Below, one piece after another: positions 20,554-32,423 of a DNA stretch of 64,000 bases; within the stretch, counting starts at the first letter, position 1; each line of letters opens with the position of its first letter. This DNA is from Tieghemostelium lacteum (Eukaryota; Evosea; Eumycetozoa; Dictyosteliales; Raperosteliaceae). The notes under the pieces are model-generated. The model was not told where the DNA came from, searched no databases, and saw nothing but the letters and a program-made list of their open reading frames with translations. The stretch spans positions 1 to 64,000 of the forward strand of contig LODT01000037.1 in NCBI GenBank assembly GCA_001606155.1, in the 5' to 3' direction. The position numbers were made by a program, and so were the translations under genes.

Positions 20554-22315
20554 ATGATGTTAACCAGATCATTAATAGTTTACATAATCAATTTATGGGT
20601 TAGTTATGGAAATAAATCAAATAAAAGGTTTAAACATACAGTAGATGTAATTTCAAAACTCCGATTAATATCAAAAGAATTTACAGCAACCATAATACCT
20701 TTAATAGATTGGGATGAAATTGAAATTCAAACAGAGAATGATATGGAAATATTGAATAAACTATTCAACCCAAAACCTAAATTGGATAGGATCTATTTAT
20801 CATGTCTTGATGAAAAGATTGTTACCAAATACCCATCATGGATTATTTATCTATCAGAAACACAAGCAAATATAGAGAAGAGCTACCCAATAACAGCATA
20901 TCAATTGATTAATAAGGATAGATTGAAATCACTTCATTGGGAGTATGATATTAGAAATAATATTGTTAGCTATTCTAGTAACTCTTTGATAAAGTTAAAA
21001 TATATAGTGAAAGAACCTGGAGTTATTGTTGATCTATCTGATATTACAATGAATTTTTTAAATTTGGTTAAATTAGAAATAAGAGGCTATCGTATTAAAA
21101 TTCAGAACGTGAATTCATTGGGTCAACTTGAACATTTAAAAATAGTATCATTTGCATCTGCAATATGCTACATTGGTAGTTTCATTGAACTGTTAGAAAG
21201 AAAAGAGTGCACCATAGAGACTATTTTTATGCAAAATGTAAAATTTTCACATGAAAATACTGATTATAATGCATTAAAAAATACAACAAGAAGATTTTGA
21301 TAATATTTTAGATGCATTGTCACGTAATAGCTATCTTAAAACATTATCAATATACAATTTTTCTTTATCTGAACCTGTATCTTTCAGCAAACAATATCTG
21401 ATTCAGTTTTTAAATGGTAATAAAACATTGACAAATCTCAAAATAGTCCCTTGTCAAACCATTGTTGATGATAGCTTAATATATCAACCAATTACCAATA
21501 CAACTCTAAAGAACTTTGAATACGGTCATCCTAATGATGTGATTGGATCCATGTTATTAAATGAATGGATTGGATCATCGGCATTTGAGAATATAGGTTA
21601 TTCACTCACCAACAATATACCTCTAATCTCAAAAGGAAATCATCCAAATATCAATTTCTATTATTATGATGGTTCAAAAGACAATCTAAATAATCTAATT
21701 AATATCTTAAAGTCAACCTACAAGGGTATTAAAAATGTATTCATTCATATTGAGGATAATGATATAGTTGAAGAGGTTATAGAAACACTGAAAGAATATT
21801 TACCATCCAATCATGAAATTAATACCATAAATCTTGAAAATGGATTAGAGATTGCTAAATACCTAATTCAGTTAAATCATCCATCAATCAAAGAGTTAAC
21901 ATTAGATTTATTCAACCCCATAGATCAAGATATTGCTATAAATCTTCTAAAATCATTTTGTACCAAAAACTATCACATTCAAAACATTTCAATAAGATTT
22001 GAACTCAACTCACTAAATTTAGCAGAGTTCATTGATTCAATAACTGAGATTATTGAAAACAATCACAATATTTATGGTTTTGAATTCTTTTTACATATTC
22101 CCGATGATTCAATAACCGACACTACCAATCTAAATCATAGTTTTGAAAGATTTGAAAAAACAATTTCAAAATTTTATCACTATTTAGATTTCATAATCAT
22201 TTTAATATATAGAGGAGTATTACATGAACAAAAAGATATTGATCTATTAAATCCATTTGAAAACATCCTATCAAAATATTCAATACTCTATAATATAAAA
22301 TTACAATACCTGTAA
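20554..22315 (+). pseudogene. Family A copy 1: F-box/LRR-like, one frameshift
   Basis: The most complete family A copy, about 585 codons. N-terminus MMLTRSLIVYIINLWVSYGN, then an F-box-like segment LRLISKEFTATIIPLIDWDE (about residues 38-57), then irregular leucine-rich repeats to the end (for example LVKLEIRG, LKTLSIYNFS, IKELTLDLF). It reads through to about 21280, shifts frame by one base in an A run, and continues to the stop at 22315. I saw no splice sites that would bridge this, so it is a recent pseudogene unless the base is a sequence error. No signal peptide; F-box/LRR proteins usually select substrates for SCF ubiquitin ligases, which is inferred here. It converges on B1. Confidence 0.8.
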
Positions 22316-22722
22316 AATAAAAATTTTCATAACATTTATTTAAAACCATTTGATCTTTAAAATGTTTAGATCTTTAGAATCCTTGGGATAGACAAGTATT
22401 AAATCATTTACAAGATGAAATATATCTTTTAATTTTTCTTCATTATTAAGGTTGTTTTTATTTTGATGTAAACAATAGTAATGGTTTGAATAGATCTGAT
22501 AGTATAGGTTATTTATATTGATATTACAATTATACAAAATTCATATATAATAGCATCAAGAAATTATCAAACAATATGTTAATTTCCTCAGCCTTATGTC
22601 ACAATAATATCTATTTTATGTAGAAATATAAAAACAATTTTGAGAGTGTGCTTCATTTATTTTTATTAAATAACTAAGTGACTGCTTTTCTGTTTTTGAA
22701 AAAGTTACTAATTTAATTTTTA
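22316..22722. other. A1-B1 convergent spacer
   Basis: AT-rich 3' flanks of the two converging genes. Includes CTAAGTGACTGCTTTTCTGT, which recurs in the equivalent spacers after A2 (about 26800) and A3 (about 36180). No gene. Confidence 0.5.
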
Positions 22723-23915
22723 TTAATGATTTAGAATATAAGCAATGAAGATATGGATTAGAATAGATAGATTTAAAGAAAATTTGATTGAAGATGAAAC
22801 ATTAACATCTTCACTGTTGGTTTCTTTTGAATTTGGTGTATTTGTTGGAGTGGCAGTATTTGGTGGACTTGTTGGTGGTAATGGTACAACACCATAAGGT
22901 GTAAGAATTGTGTAAGATGAGGTAACATTAAAAATTGGTCCACATTTCCTATAAGATTTATATTGAATAAAAGATTAGTTTGATTTAATTTTAAATAATT
23001 TGAAGTTAATACTTACTTATTATATGTTTGCTGAGAAATCAAATATCCAAAATCATTGAGAGTATAATTGAAATCAAATCCTGGATAAATTCTTAGATAG
23101 AATCCACTAGATATCATATATGGACCTTGACCTAGTGGTGGATCTACTAAATAATTTTTTATATAGAATGATTTAAAAGGAACAGAATAGTTAGTTATCC
23201 CTTCATCTATAATAGCATTAAAACCGAAGTATTGATCTTGACAAAATGAATGAGTAACATTTATATCAATGGCTCTTGAAATTGGTTGTTTTTCTAAATT
23301 TTAGGTTACTTAGTATATTATATCAAAAAATAAATTATAAAAATACATACTACAATCTATATTAATATCAAATAGATTATTAGCCGAATTAGCACTAATA
23401 TAAGTGCAATTATATTGATCATTTGTTGTGATATTTAAATAGAATAATGGCCAAGTCAGTGTTGTTGAATTATTAGAATAATCAGCAGTTTGTTGTGATA
23501 AAATCACACCAAAAAAAATATTACTAGGTGAATCGCCATATTCATTAAATATATTAACTAAATTTACATCTGCAGTGAAAAATGCAGCATTTGAACTGAT
23601 ATTTCCTTTTATGAAAATTTGTTTACATTCTATGTTATACTTGTATTCAATACCAGGATTGCAATAAAAATGGATAGAAGATGATCTTTCAAAATATACA
23701 GTTGTATTTTCACCAAATTCCAAAACAGTCCCATTAATTAAATCAATTTTTTGTTGAATAACATAATTATTTCCATTGAATATATATCTTGAATTTACAC
23801 AGGAATCAGCTTCTATACCCCCTATTATACAATTGGGATCTGATCTGATTATTTTAACAAATAATAATAATAAAATATTTATTAAATATAACCAATTTAT
23901 CATTTTAAATTTCAT
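22723..23915 (-). CDS. Family B copy 1: secreted, probably GPI-anchored protein, 3 exons
   Basis: Exons (minus) 23915-23351, 23293-23017 and 22948-22723 with introns of 57 bp (phase 1, GTATGT) and 68 bp (phase 2, GTAAGT) give 355 residues. A signal peptide (MKFKMINWLYLINILLLLFV...) precedes SDPNCIIGGIEADSCVNSRY, a segment kept in all five copies. The body is beta-type with several Cys and many NxT/S sequons (NGT, NTT, NST, NIT, NCT). Exon 3 encodes a Pro/Thr/Asn stalk (PPTSPPNTATPTNTPNS) and a C-terminal hydrophobic tail without a basic anchor, as in GPI-anchored proteins. Family not recognised; cell-surface location is inferred. It converges on A1. Confidence 0.85.
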
Positions 23916-23967
23916 TAAAAATATTTTTTGTTTAATTTCTTAATAAAAAAAAAAATATAAAGATTGA

Positions 23968-24056
23968 AATGAGATAAATTTGTAAAATAACAAAATTAAT
24001 GATTTTATTTATTTTATTTTTAGATTATTTATAGAAACTATTTTTAAAAAAATTTT
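23968..24056. promoter_or_regulatory. Conserved block upstream of B1
   Basis: Shared with the 5' flanks of the other B genes: TTTGTAAAATAACAAAATTA, then TTTTAGATTATTTATAGAAAC and a run of T/A. Position and conservation suggest the B promoter or transcription start region. Confidence 0.5.
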
Positions 24057-24099
24057 CCACCTTAATGGTATATTTTCTTATGGTTATTTTATTCAAGTT

Positions 24100-25749
24100 C
24101 CAAATCTCTTGAGTTTTGAAGTAACTTCCGGAGTGAGGCTATCATAAATCTTTGGCAGGTTGGGATAAGTTGATGAAAGCTTACGAGTCTATATCTATTG
24201 ATAATTTCCTGGTTGAATTGCTAACCGTGTTGGTTATTGTAGCATTTAGATATCGACTTTGATTTCTTTGGCTTGTAAGTTGAGTCTGTTGAGTATTTTT
24301 TCATTAACTCGATGAATGCTTTTCACCTACTTGACAGAACTCTTTTATATTGGGGTACAAAACAAAAGATCTGATTACTGAAAAGTAGTACTTTTTCAAC
24401 TATGTTGGTTCCTAAAATGGAGGTGTTCTTTAACAATTCTGGGTATTCTATAGATAACTCCTCCAGAGATTGTACAGTGGTTTTTAAGTGTCTCTTGAAA
24501 CAATCCGTGATGCCTAAAGTATCGTCATAGAACTTCAGTGCTTGTTTTAAATCAACCAATTTTTCACTAATTGATTTGAATCTTTTTACTTCTTTGCCAA
24601 CATATTTCTAATTTCCGTAGTTTCTTTTTGAAGATAGTTTTCAATGTTTTCATGGGTAATTGGGCAATTAGAAAGACCATAGATATTTCATCAAAATATA
24701 GACCAAAGCTGACCTCCATTTCGTCAAAAACAATACCACTAATTTTGGTTGTCTTTACAACTAACAGATAGATCTGGAAGTTATAATCCACATCTTCTTT
24801 TTTTGTATATATCACACATGGAACTTGGTGATAGATAGTGTGGAGATACCAGGAGCAATAGATTGCACGCATCAGGATCCATGGTTTCACCTTGTAAGTA
24901 ATTGAATACCTTTTCCTTTACCATAGAATCTGTTCCAACTTATTTTTGTTTTAACTCTTCAGGTAACTTCTGTTGATTCCTCCAATAGAAAATTCTTTTC
25001 TAAGATCATTAATTCCATTTCTTTTTCTTTGGACATTAATTTATCTTTTTTTTTTATCTATTCTAGTGTTTCTTTATGTTGAATAATGATACCCTTTAAT
25101 TCAATAACCTCTTCAATTGATGTTTGGTATATTTTTGTGTTTGTTTAATCTTTAGTTTCAGCTGTTGAATCTCTTGTTGGTACTCGTGTATTAGCTGTAT
25201 ATAATCAATTAAGAATTTAAAAATTATAATTCTTTTTGTTGGTTATTACTAGCTAATTGATTTACTTGGCTTATTAATTATATAATTTACTGTAGGTTTT
25301 AGGTAATGTGTACACTGGGTAAATCATTGTCTAAAGTGTGGTTTACAGTTTGTTGTTATTATTATTATTATTATTTCTATTTTTAATTTTCTCTATTAGA
25401 GACAATAGATTCATCTAATACTTTTATTTTTTCTCTTTCTTCTGTAGATATCTCTTTGTTTAGCTATTAAAATTAGTAATTGAGAATATGAGGGTATTCA
25501 TGAAAATTTTAATACCTACAGTGAGATAGAATATTGTTTAGTTGATCGAATATCAATATACCTCCCTATTTCTCTATTTGGCCATATTATATCTAGAAGA
25601 GTACCTAATGATTGGGCTGTTTGGCTGCTTTTTATTAATCGCAGTTTGTTCTCTGATTCAATATTATCTTTGTTTAAAATATTATATTCAATCTTAATAA
25701 TCTCTGAGAGAAGCTCTTAAACTGTATTGTGGATATTATCATTCGACAT
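24100..25749 (-). pseudogene. Family C copy 1: decayed coiled-coil gene
   Basis: The minus strand has an ATG at 25749 (MSNDNIHNTV) and then pieces of a protein broken by many stops and shifts. Recognisable parts are a start region, a Lys/Glu-rich coiled coil (LMSKEKEMELMILEKNF near 25000-25060), and two longer open pieces at 24567-24890 and 24323-24559 (DVDYNFQIYLLVVKTTKISG; LKQALKFYDDTLGITDCFKR). The same order occurs in C2 (28200-29613). Family not recognised. It lies between B1 and A2, so the duplicated unit was originally A-B-C. Confidence 0.65.
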
Positions 25750-25991
25750 TTTTAATTTGATAGGATATACTTTTACGATGTAGAAAATGAAGCCAATTAC
25801 CGGGTGCAATAATTAGGAAATTCATACAAAGGCAAGTCAAAAACCCGTAGATAATTGAGGAGCAGTATATCTTTCTTAAAAATTTTAAATGGTTTGATGA
25901 TATCAATAACAGATGTGAGAACTTCAGGGTGAAAAATTTTTGAATTAAAAAAAAAATTTATATTTTATTTTTTATTTGATCAAAGAGATAA

Positions 25992-26715
25992 ATGATGTTG
26001 ACCAGATCATTAATAGTTTACATAATCAATTTATGGGTTAGTTATGGAAAAAGGTTTAAACATACAGTAGATTTTTGAACTCAGATTAATATCAAAAGAA
26101 TTTAAGGCAACCATAATACCTTTAATAGATTGGGATGAAATTGAATTTCAAACAGAGAATGATATGGAAATGTTGAATAAACTATTCAACCCAAACCCAA
26201 ATTGGATAGTATCTATTTATTATGTATTGATGAAAAGATTGTTACCAAATACCCATCATGGATTATTTATCTATCAGAAACACAATCAAATATAGACTTC
26301 ACTTACCCAATAACAGCATATCAATTGATTAATAAGGATAGATTGAAATCACTTCTTTGGGAGTATTATATTAATAATAATATTATTAGTTCTAGTAACT
26401 CTTTGAAAAAGTTAAAATATAGTGTGAGATCTTCAGGAATTCTTATTGATCTATCTGATATTATGGTATAAAAGCAAAATTCCTAAAATTAATAAAAAAT
26501 GAATATTTTCCAGATGGTTCGCAATCTATTTTAAAACTAGGCACCGATAGATGTTAATTTAGCATTGATAGGTTTACTATATGAGTCCAAGGTTCTATCT
26601 CTGAAATTATTTATAGATGATTATTGAAAAGTATAACAATATTTGTGGTTTGAACTCTTTACATATTCCAAGGATTCAATAGAACTAATCTAAAGATATA
26701 ATACCATCCAAATAT
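25992..26715 (+). pseudogene. Family A copy 2: internally deleted
   Basis: The first part (25992-26466) has the A start, F-box-like segment and first repeats, with breaks including a small deletion near 26070 relative to A1. It then jumps into repeat D (26467-26625) and resumes in the last part of the A coding region (about 26615-26715, ending like A3 near 36080). The arrangement fits an A3-like parent that already carried inserted DNA and then lost two internal segments. Non-functional. Confidence 0.8.
26467..26625. repeat. Repeat D, copy 1
   Basis: About 155 bp nearly identical to 33812-33968 (both contain CCTAAAATTAATAAAAAATG and AGCATTGATAGGTTTACTAT). In both cases it lies inside a family A copy. 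Its minus strand has a short frame without ATG; origin unknown. Confidence 0.8.
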
Positions 26716-26875
26716 AACTTAAAGTCTTACACTATGTCACAATAAAATCTATTATATATAGATTTAGTGCATATCAATTATTTCTATTTAATACCTAAGT
26801 GACTGCTTTTCTGTTTTTGAAAAAGTTTTTTGACTATTATTGATTTTAATAATAATTCTACATATATAATTTTTA
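26716..26875. other. A2-B2 convergent spacer
   Basis: Homologous to the spacers after A1 and A3. No gene. Confidence 0.4.
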
Positions 26876-28066
26876 TTATTGATTTAGAACATAAGCAAAG
26901 AAGATATAGTTTAGAATGGATAGATTTAAAGAAATTTTGATTGAAGATGAAACATTTACATCTTCACTGTTGGTTTCTTGTGAATTTGGTGTATTTGTTG
27001 GAGTGGCAGTATTTGGTGGACTTGTTGGTGGTAATGGTACAACACCATAAGGGGTAAGAATTGTGTAAGATGAAGTTACATTAAAAATTGGTCCACATTT
27101 CCTATAAGATTTATATTGAATAAAAGATTAGTTTGAATTAATTTTAAATAATTTGAAGTTAATACTCACTCATTATATGTTTGCTGAGAAATCATATAAC
27201 TAAAATCATTGAGAGTATAATTGAAATCAAATCCTGGATAGATTCTTAGATAAAATCCACCAGATATCATATTTATACCTTGACCTGGTGGTGGATATAT
27301 TAAATAGTTTTTTAAATAGAATGATTCTATAGGAACAGAATAGGTCATTACTCCTTCATATATAATAGCATTAAAACCAAAGTATTGATCTTGACAAAAA
27401 GAATGAGTAACATTTATATCAATGGCTCTAGAAATTGGTTGTTTTTCTAAATTTTAGTTTAAATTAGTATATTTTATCAAAATATAAATTATAAAAATAC
27501 ATACTACAATTTAATTGAACACTAAATAGATGATTAGCCATATTTGAACAAAAATAAGTGCAATTATATTGATCATAATTTGTGATATTTAAATAGAATA
27601 ATGGCCAAGTCAGTGTTGTTGAATTATCAGAATAATCAGCAGTTTGTGGTGATAAAATTTCTCCAAAAAAAATTATACTAGGTGTATCACCATATTCATT
27701 ATATATCCTATCTAAATTTAAATCAGCAGTGAAAAATGCAGCATTTGTACTGACGTTACCTTTAATGATAATTTGTTTACAATCCATGTTATAAATGTTA
27801 TCAACATCAGGATGGCAATAAAAATGGATAGAAGATGATCTTTCAAAATATACAGTTGTATTTTCACCAAATTCTAAAACAGTCCCATTAATTAAATCAA
27901 TTTTTTGTTGAATAACATAATTATTTCCATTGAATATATATCTTGAATTTACACAGGAATCAGCTTCTATACCCCCTATTATACAATTGGGATCTGATCT
28001 GATTATTTTAACAAATAATAATAAAATATTTATTAAATATAACCAATTTATCATTTTATATTTCAT
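26876..28066 (-). CDS. Family B copy 2, 3 exons, intact
   Basis: Exons (minus) 28066-27505, 27446-27170 and 27101-26876 keep frame and give 354 residues. The ATG at 28064-28066 is chosen since the frame upstream opens only with TTG. Same architecture as B1: signal peptide, invariant N-terminal Cys block, glycosylated middle, Pro/Thr stalk, hydrophobic tail. Exons 2 and 3 have exactly the B1 lengths (277 and 226 bp). It differs from B1 mainly in the second half of exon 1 (HPDVDNIYNMDCKQ; FSVQLNCS) and has GTGAGT as donor of intron 2. It converges on broken A2. Confidence 0.85.
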
Positions 28067-28150
28067 TAAAAACAAATATTTTTTTATTTTTCAAAGTAAT
28101 TTCTTAATAATAAAAAAAATATGAAGATTGAAATGAGATACTTTATAAAT

Positions 28151-28220
28151 TTGTAAAATAACAAAATTAATTTTATTTATTTTATTTTTAGATAATTTAT
28201 AGAAACTATTTTTAAAAATT
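28151..28220. promoter_or_regulatory. Conserved block upstream of B2
   Basis: Matches the B1 block: TTTGTAAAATAACAAAATTA, TTTTAGATAATTTATAGAAAC, then an A/T run. Confidence 0.5.
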
Positions 28221-29149
28221 TTAGTGGTTATAACGGGACTAAATTCAAGTATTGCAAAATAGATATCACCTGAAGAGATACCAGATATCTTTTTGCTATT
28301 TTTGTCACATGCATCAAGGCAGGAAATGGGACCGTTTTTATAGGGAACTTTGTAATGGCCAAGTGACCAATAGTTTCATTGGTGACAACAGCTAAATCGT
28401 ATACCAGGAAGATTTTAATTAATGTTCATTGAATCCTAATATCTTATTAATTTCTGTTATTAGTGGAACCTTGATCTCTGTACACTTCATCAACTCTATA
28501 TGCACAAATTTGGACATGGATATCTCTTCTTGGATCTTTTGGAAGCTGGTAGTTCGAAATCAGGTTTCATATGCTGAGACTTTATTTTGGTAATCTTGTA
28601 GTGTGAGAATATTTTGGTTTAGAGACTAATTTTTGTTTTAACTCTTCAGGTAACTTCTGTTGATTCCTCCAATAGAAAATTCTTTTCTAAGATCATTAAT
28701 TCCATTTCTTTTTCTTTGGACATTAATTTATCTACTTTTTTTTTATCTTTTCTAGTGTTTCTTTATGTTGAATAATGATACCCTTTAATTCAATAACCTC
28801 TTCAATTGATGTTTGGTATATTTTTTGTGTTTGTTTAATCTTTAGTTTCAGATGTTGAATCTCTTGTTGTTGTTGTTGATTCTTTAGTTTCAGCTGTTGA
28901 ATCTCTTGTTGGTACCTCGTGCATTAGATGTAGATAATCAATTAAGAATTTAATAATTCCAATGTGTTGGTTGTTACTAGTTAAATGATTTACTTGGCTT
29001 TCCAATTGATTTATTCGTTTTACTAATTGAGGATTAACATTATGATTAACATTAAGATTAACATTAAAATTACCATTAATTATATAATTTACTGTAGGTT
29101 TTAGAATGTGTACACTGGGTAAATCATTCTCTAAAATGTGGTTTACAAG

Positions 29150-29224
<75 letters not shown>

Positions 29225-29613
29225 TCTATTTTTATTATTATTTCTATAGGACGTGTTTCTCCAAATAGAGATTCAACAGCAGCATCTAATACTTTTATTT
29301 TTTCTTTCTTCTGTAGATATCTTCTTTTCATCTTTAAGCTATTAAAATTAGTAATTGAGGGTGTGAGGATATTCATGAAAATTTTAATACCTACAGAGAG
29401 ATAGAAATTTCCTTGATCAGTTATTGGAATGTTAATATAGTTACAAATTTTTCTAGTTGGCACTTTATATCTAGAAGAATACCTTTTGATTGGGATGTGT
29501 ATATCGCTTTTATGAATCATAATTTGTTCGTCTTTCATTCAATATTATCATTGTTTAAAATATTATATTGAAAGAAGCTCTTTAACTCTATTGCAGATAT
29601 TACCATTCGACAA
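28200..29613 (-). pseudogene. Family C copy 2: decayed coiled-coil gene
   Basis: Minus-strand counterpart of C1: the start region reads (TTG)SNGNICNRVKELLS with its ATG lost, then GIKIFMNILTPSITNFNSLK and a tract encoded by a TTA repeat (Ile in one frame, Asn in another). A coiled-coil segment (LMSKEKEMELMILEKNF) and a C-terminal part (KKISGISSGDIYFAILEFSP) follow. There are many breaks. The 28640-28930 segment is almost identical to 24945-25200 in C1. Confidence 0.65.
29154..29223. repeat. (TTA)n microsatellite
   Basis: About 23 perfect TTA units inside C2. C1 has only a few units at the same place (about 25350-25372), so the tract expanded after, or shrank since, the duplication. Confidence 0.95.
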
Positions 29614-29822
29614 TTTTTATTTGATATAAAAAGATATACGTATGTAGAACAACTGTTTGTAACAGGGCTAATAAATTGAGGATAGCTTAATTAAAAAATT
29701 TAAATTGTTTGGATTTAACAACAGAAGTGAGACTTCTAGAGATAAAATTTTTGGAAAAATAAAACCAAAATTTGACTTGTAAAACAATTTGCCTCCTATT
29801 TAAAAAAACAATATAAAATCAA

Positions 29823-31286
29823 ATGGAGTCTTATAAGTTACCGCATTTAATAGAAAACAAAATCATAAAATTATCAATGTCACCAATATCATTTGATGCG
29901 CATGTATCACATACTTGGAAATTTCCTGAAGTGTATCAGGTTGTTCAGATGAAAGTTATAGATAAATGGGCTAAAAAAAGTTTAGGTTTTGTTTGTAAAA
30001 GATGGTTTAACATAGTTCACCAGAATATCTTTACAGAAAGTCTTTACCCTCATTATGAATTTCGTTCGTATTCTTATCCTCCTTTTCCCATTTTTAAATA
30101 TTTGAATCAGATATTAAAAAAGGGTAAAGAAATACCAAAGATAAATCAATCAACACAAACCATAGAAATTGACAATGAAAGCAAAAGAATTTATTCAATT
30201 TTATTTGAATTGGTTTATTGTTCAAGTGAATATCAAGTTAGAGAACTAATTGAAAATCTCTCTGATTATCCACATTTACAACGAATTTGGTTCAGTACTG
30301 TTGAAGAATCACTTGATTTCCTCTACTTATTTCTTCGAATTGCAGGTGAAATCTATCTGAATGACCGTTCTAAATTCCCATCATTAAAAACCATAGCAAT
30401 CAGTTTACCTAGAGAGGCGGGTAAAGTTCTGAATGAAATGATTAAATATGAATTCTTGGGTATTGAAAATCTTGAAATTATTTACGCACCTACTGATGTG
30501 AGGCAATATACACTTAAATCACCAGTTCACACTTCAATTAAATCAATTTACATTACAATAAGTGAACTTGTAGATTGGACAATACAAAGCTTTCCCAATC
30601 TAACATTTTTGAAAATACATTTTTGTAATATTTCAATAGGGCAATTTATTGCAATTCTTTCAACTCTCAATCGGTTACAAAATTTACAGTTGGTCGTAAA
30701 TTCCGAAGATAGTACAACGGAATGGGACATAGTATATAATGAGAATCGAGATTTGGTAAATAATCTTTTAGATCTATTAAAATCGAATCAAACTATTACG
30801 TCATTGACTTTTGATGCCTATGGTTTATCTCTTTGTAATATTTTAAGAATGATATTGGATGAAATATTTATATACAATAAGACTATCACTAAATTAAATT
30901 TGGGACATTTAAACGCATCGCAATTCACTGATAAATTTTATCAGTCACTATATGACTCATCAGTTACTAAACTATCAATTTCAATTCAATCTGATATTGG
31001 AATGAAACATTTTTATGAAATGATCAAGAATCCACATTGTAATATTCAGTCATTAAAAGTATATTGCTATTCTTTTCATCCAATTAAACTTCTTGAATCA
31101 ATGGAATATAATCTGTCAATGAAGTATCTAACTATATATACAGAAAGTAAGGAACCAATTCAATTGACATACAACCATTCATTACAAAGATTTATTTTTG
31201 GTAAATGCCATTTCAGTTATTCCTATGATAGTTCTTGTCTTGTAGGATTCTATCCAAACTTTTTATCTTCAAAGAAAATAAACTAA
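29823..31286 (+). CDS. F-box/LRR-like protein, intact
   Basis: Single exon, 487 residues, ATG at 29823. The N-terminus has the dictyostelid F-box-like pattern LPHLIENKIIKLS...LGFVCKRWFNIVHQNIF (about residues 6-70). The rest is irregular leucine-rich repeats (SIKSIYITISELVDW, LTFLKIHFCNIS, ITSLTFDAYGLS, ITKLNLGHLNAS, IQSLKVYCYSF). No signal peptide. It is not closely similar to family A but is of the same broad type. Likely role, by family, is substrate choice for an SCF ubiquitin ligase; substrate unknown. It stands between C2 and a VPS13 fragment and is the only undamaged F-box/LRR gene inside the array. Confidence 0.75.
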   Translation: MESYKLPHLIENKIIKLSMSPISFDAHVSHTWKFPEVYQVVQMKVIDKWAKKSLGFVCKRWFNIVHQNIFTESLYPHYEFRSYSYPPFPIFKYLNQILKKGKEIPKINQSTQTIEIDNESKRIYSILFELVYCSSEYQVRELIENLSDYPHLQRIWFSTVEESLDFLYLFLRIAGEIYLNDRSKFPSLKTIAISLPREAGKVLNEMIKYEFLGIENLEIIYAPTDVRQYTLKSPVHTSIKSIYITISELVDWTIQSFPNLTFLKIHFCNISIGQFIAILSTLNRLQNLQLVVNSEDSTTEWDIVYNENRDLVNNLLDLLKSNQTITSLTFDAYGLSLCNILRMILDEIFIYNKTITKLNLGHLNASQFTDKFYQSLYDSSVTKLSISIQSDIGMKHFYEMIKNPHCNIQSLKVYCYSFHPIKLLESMEYNLSMKYLTIYTESKEPIQLTYNHSLQRFIFGKCHFSYSYDSSCLVGFYPNFLSSKKIN

Positions 31287-31399
31287 TTTCATTCTGTTGA
31301 TCCAGTTGCTACAATCTCTATGGCTATGATGATGATGATAACCCAATTGTTCAGCAGGAGGATAGAGTGTACACCCATCTACCAAAAATTTAAAATGAA

Positions 31400-32265
31400 A
31401 TCAAATTATTATAATTCAGTTAAAGGGAAAGACCATCTGTAATTATTTCTCTTGGTTAGACAAATAACAGAATGAGAAGTCAGCATAATGATACAATCAA
31501 AACCATATGGAATTTATATTCCATCTTGGAGTGACCTGCTGATTTTTTAATTGAATTTTGGTTTTGTTTGAGAAGGAAGTTACCTTCAGCTTCGTCTTGT
31601 GAGTACTCTCTAATTGGTTCTCTGGGATTAATGTATCTTGGTATACGTAACCTAGGTCTCTCTGGATGGATATTAGTGTTTCTGATACCTTCTGAAGTTC
31701 TTGCTGCAAAATCAAAAACACCAGTTACAGGTTTAACTGTGATACCTGCAATTCCTTTTCCAATACCTTTAAGGAATCCAAAGACACCTTCTTGCATTGC
31801 ACCTTTTACAGGCTGATATACAATGCCTCCAAGACCCTCTAAGAAACCCATAGCCAATCCTTTTCCACCCAAAAACAAACCTTGTCCAATATGTTTTGCT
31901 TTGACTTTTTCTTCTTTATCACGACGTCTTAGGTAAGTCTCATCCATGGACCATATTGCAAAACCGTTACTTATGGTACCAAAGAGTTTAGTAGAACTAT
32001 TAGAAGCAGCGTATAGTATTCTTTTCATCAATAGAATGGACCCACGTATAGGCTCTTCGATGGCTTCTGTCATACCTGTTGAGATGTTATTAAAGAATAC
32101 AACAGGACTTCCAAAGATATTAGAAGACCCTAACAAAATGTGAATCTGTCTCTTCATTTGTTTGTTATAGTGTGATAGCAAGAGGTTACTGAGACTTGAA
32201 TAGGTAGTGAATATATTCTTTATACATTTGAGAGATGACTAATGGTGCATTTTCAAGTTGATCTA
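31400..32265 (-). pseudogene. C-terminal fragment of a VPS13 (TipC-like) gene
   Basis: The main open frame (31480-32181) lacks a start codon and encodes the family's conserved C-terminal region: QIHILLGSSNIFGSPVVFFN, then GLAMGFLEGLGGIVYQPVKG and IAGITVKPVTGVFDFAARTS. Upstream, LENAPLVISQMYKEY matches the preceding VPS13 segment but is out of frame; downstream, a short piece resembles the PH-like end. A full VPS13 lipid-transfer protein exceeds 3000 residues, so this is a small duplicated fragment. The intact gene must lie elsewhere. Confidence 0.85.
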
Positions 32266-32423
32266 ATGATAGCCTAATTTATCAACCAACTACCAATACA
32301 ACTCTAAAGTATTTTTATTGCATGCTTAATAAAAAAAATTTTTGAAATAAAAAAAAAATTGATCAATTTTTTTATAAATTTATAAATTTACATTTTATTT
32401 TTTTTATTTGATCAAAGAGATAA

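Noticed and set aside
21270-21320. An intron explaining the A1 frame change
   Set aside because: No GT..AG pair of usual intron size bridges the two frames, and the other A copies read straight through this point.
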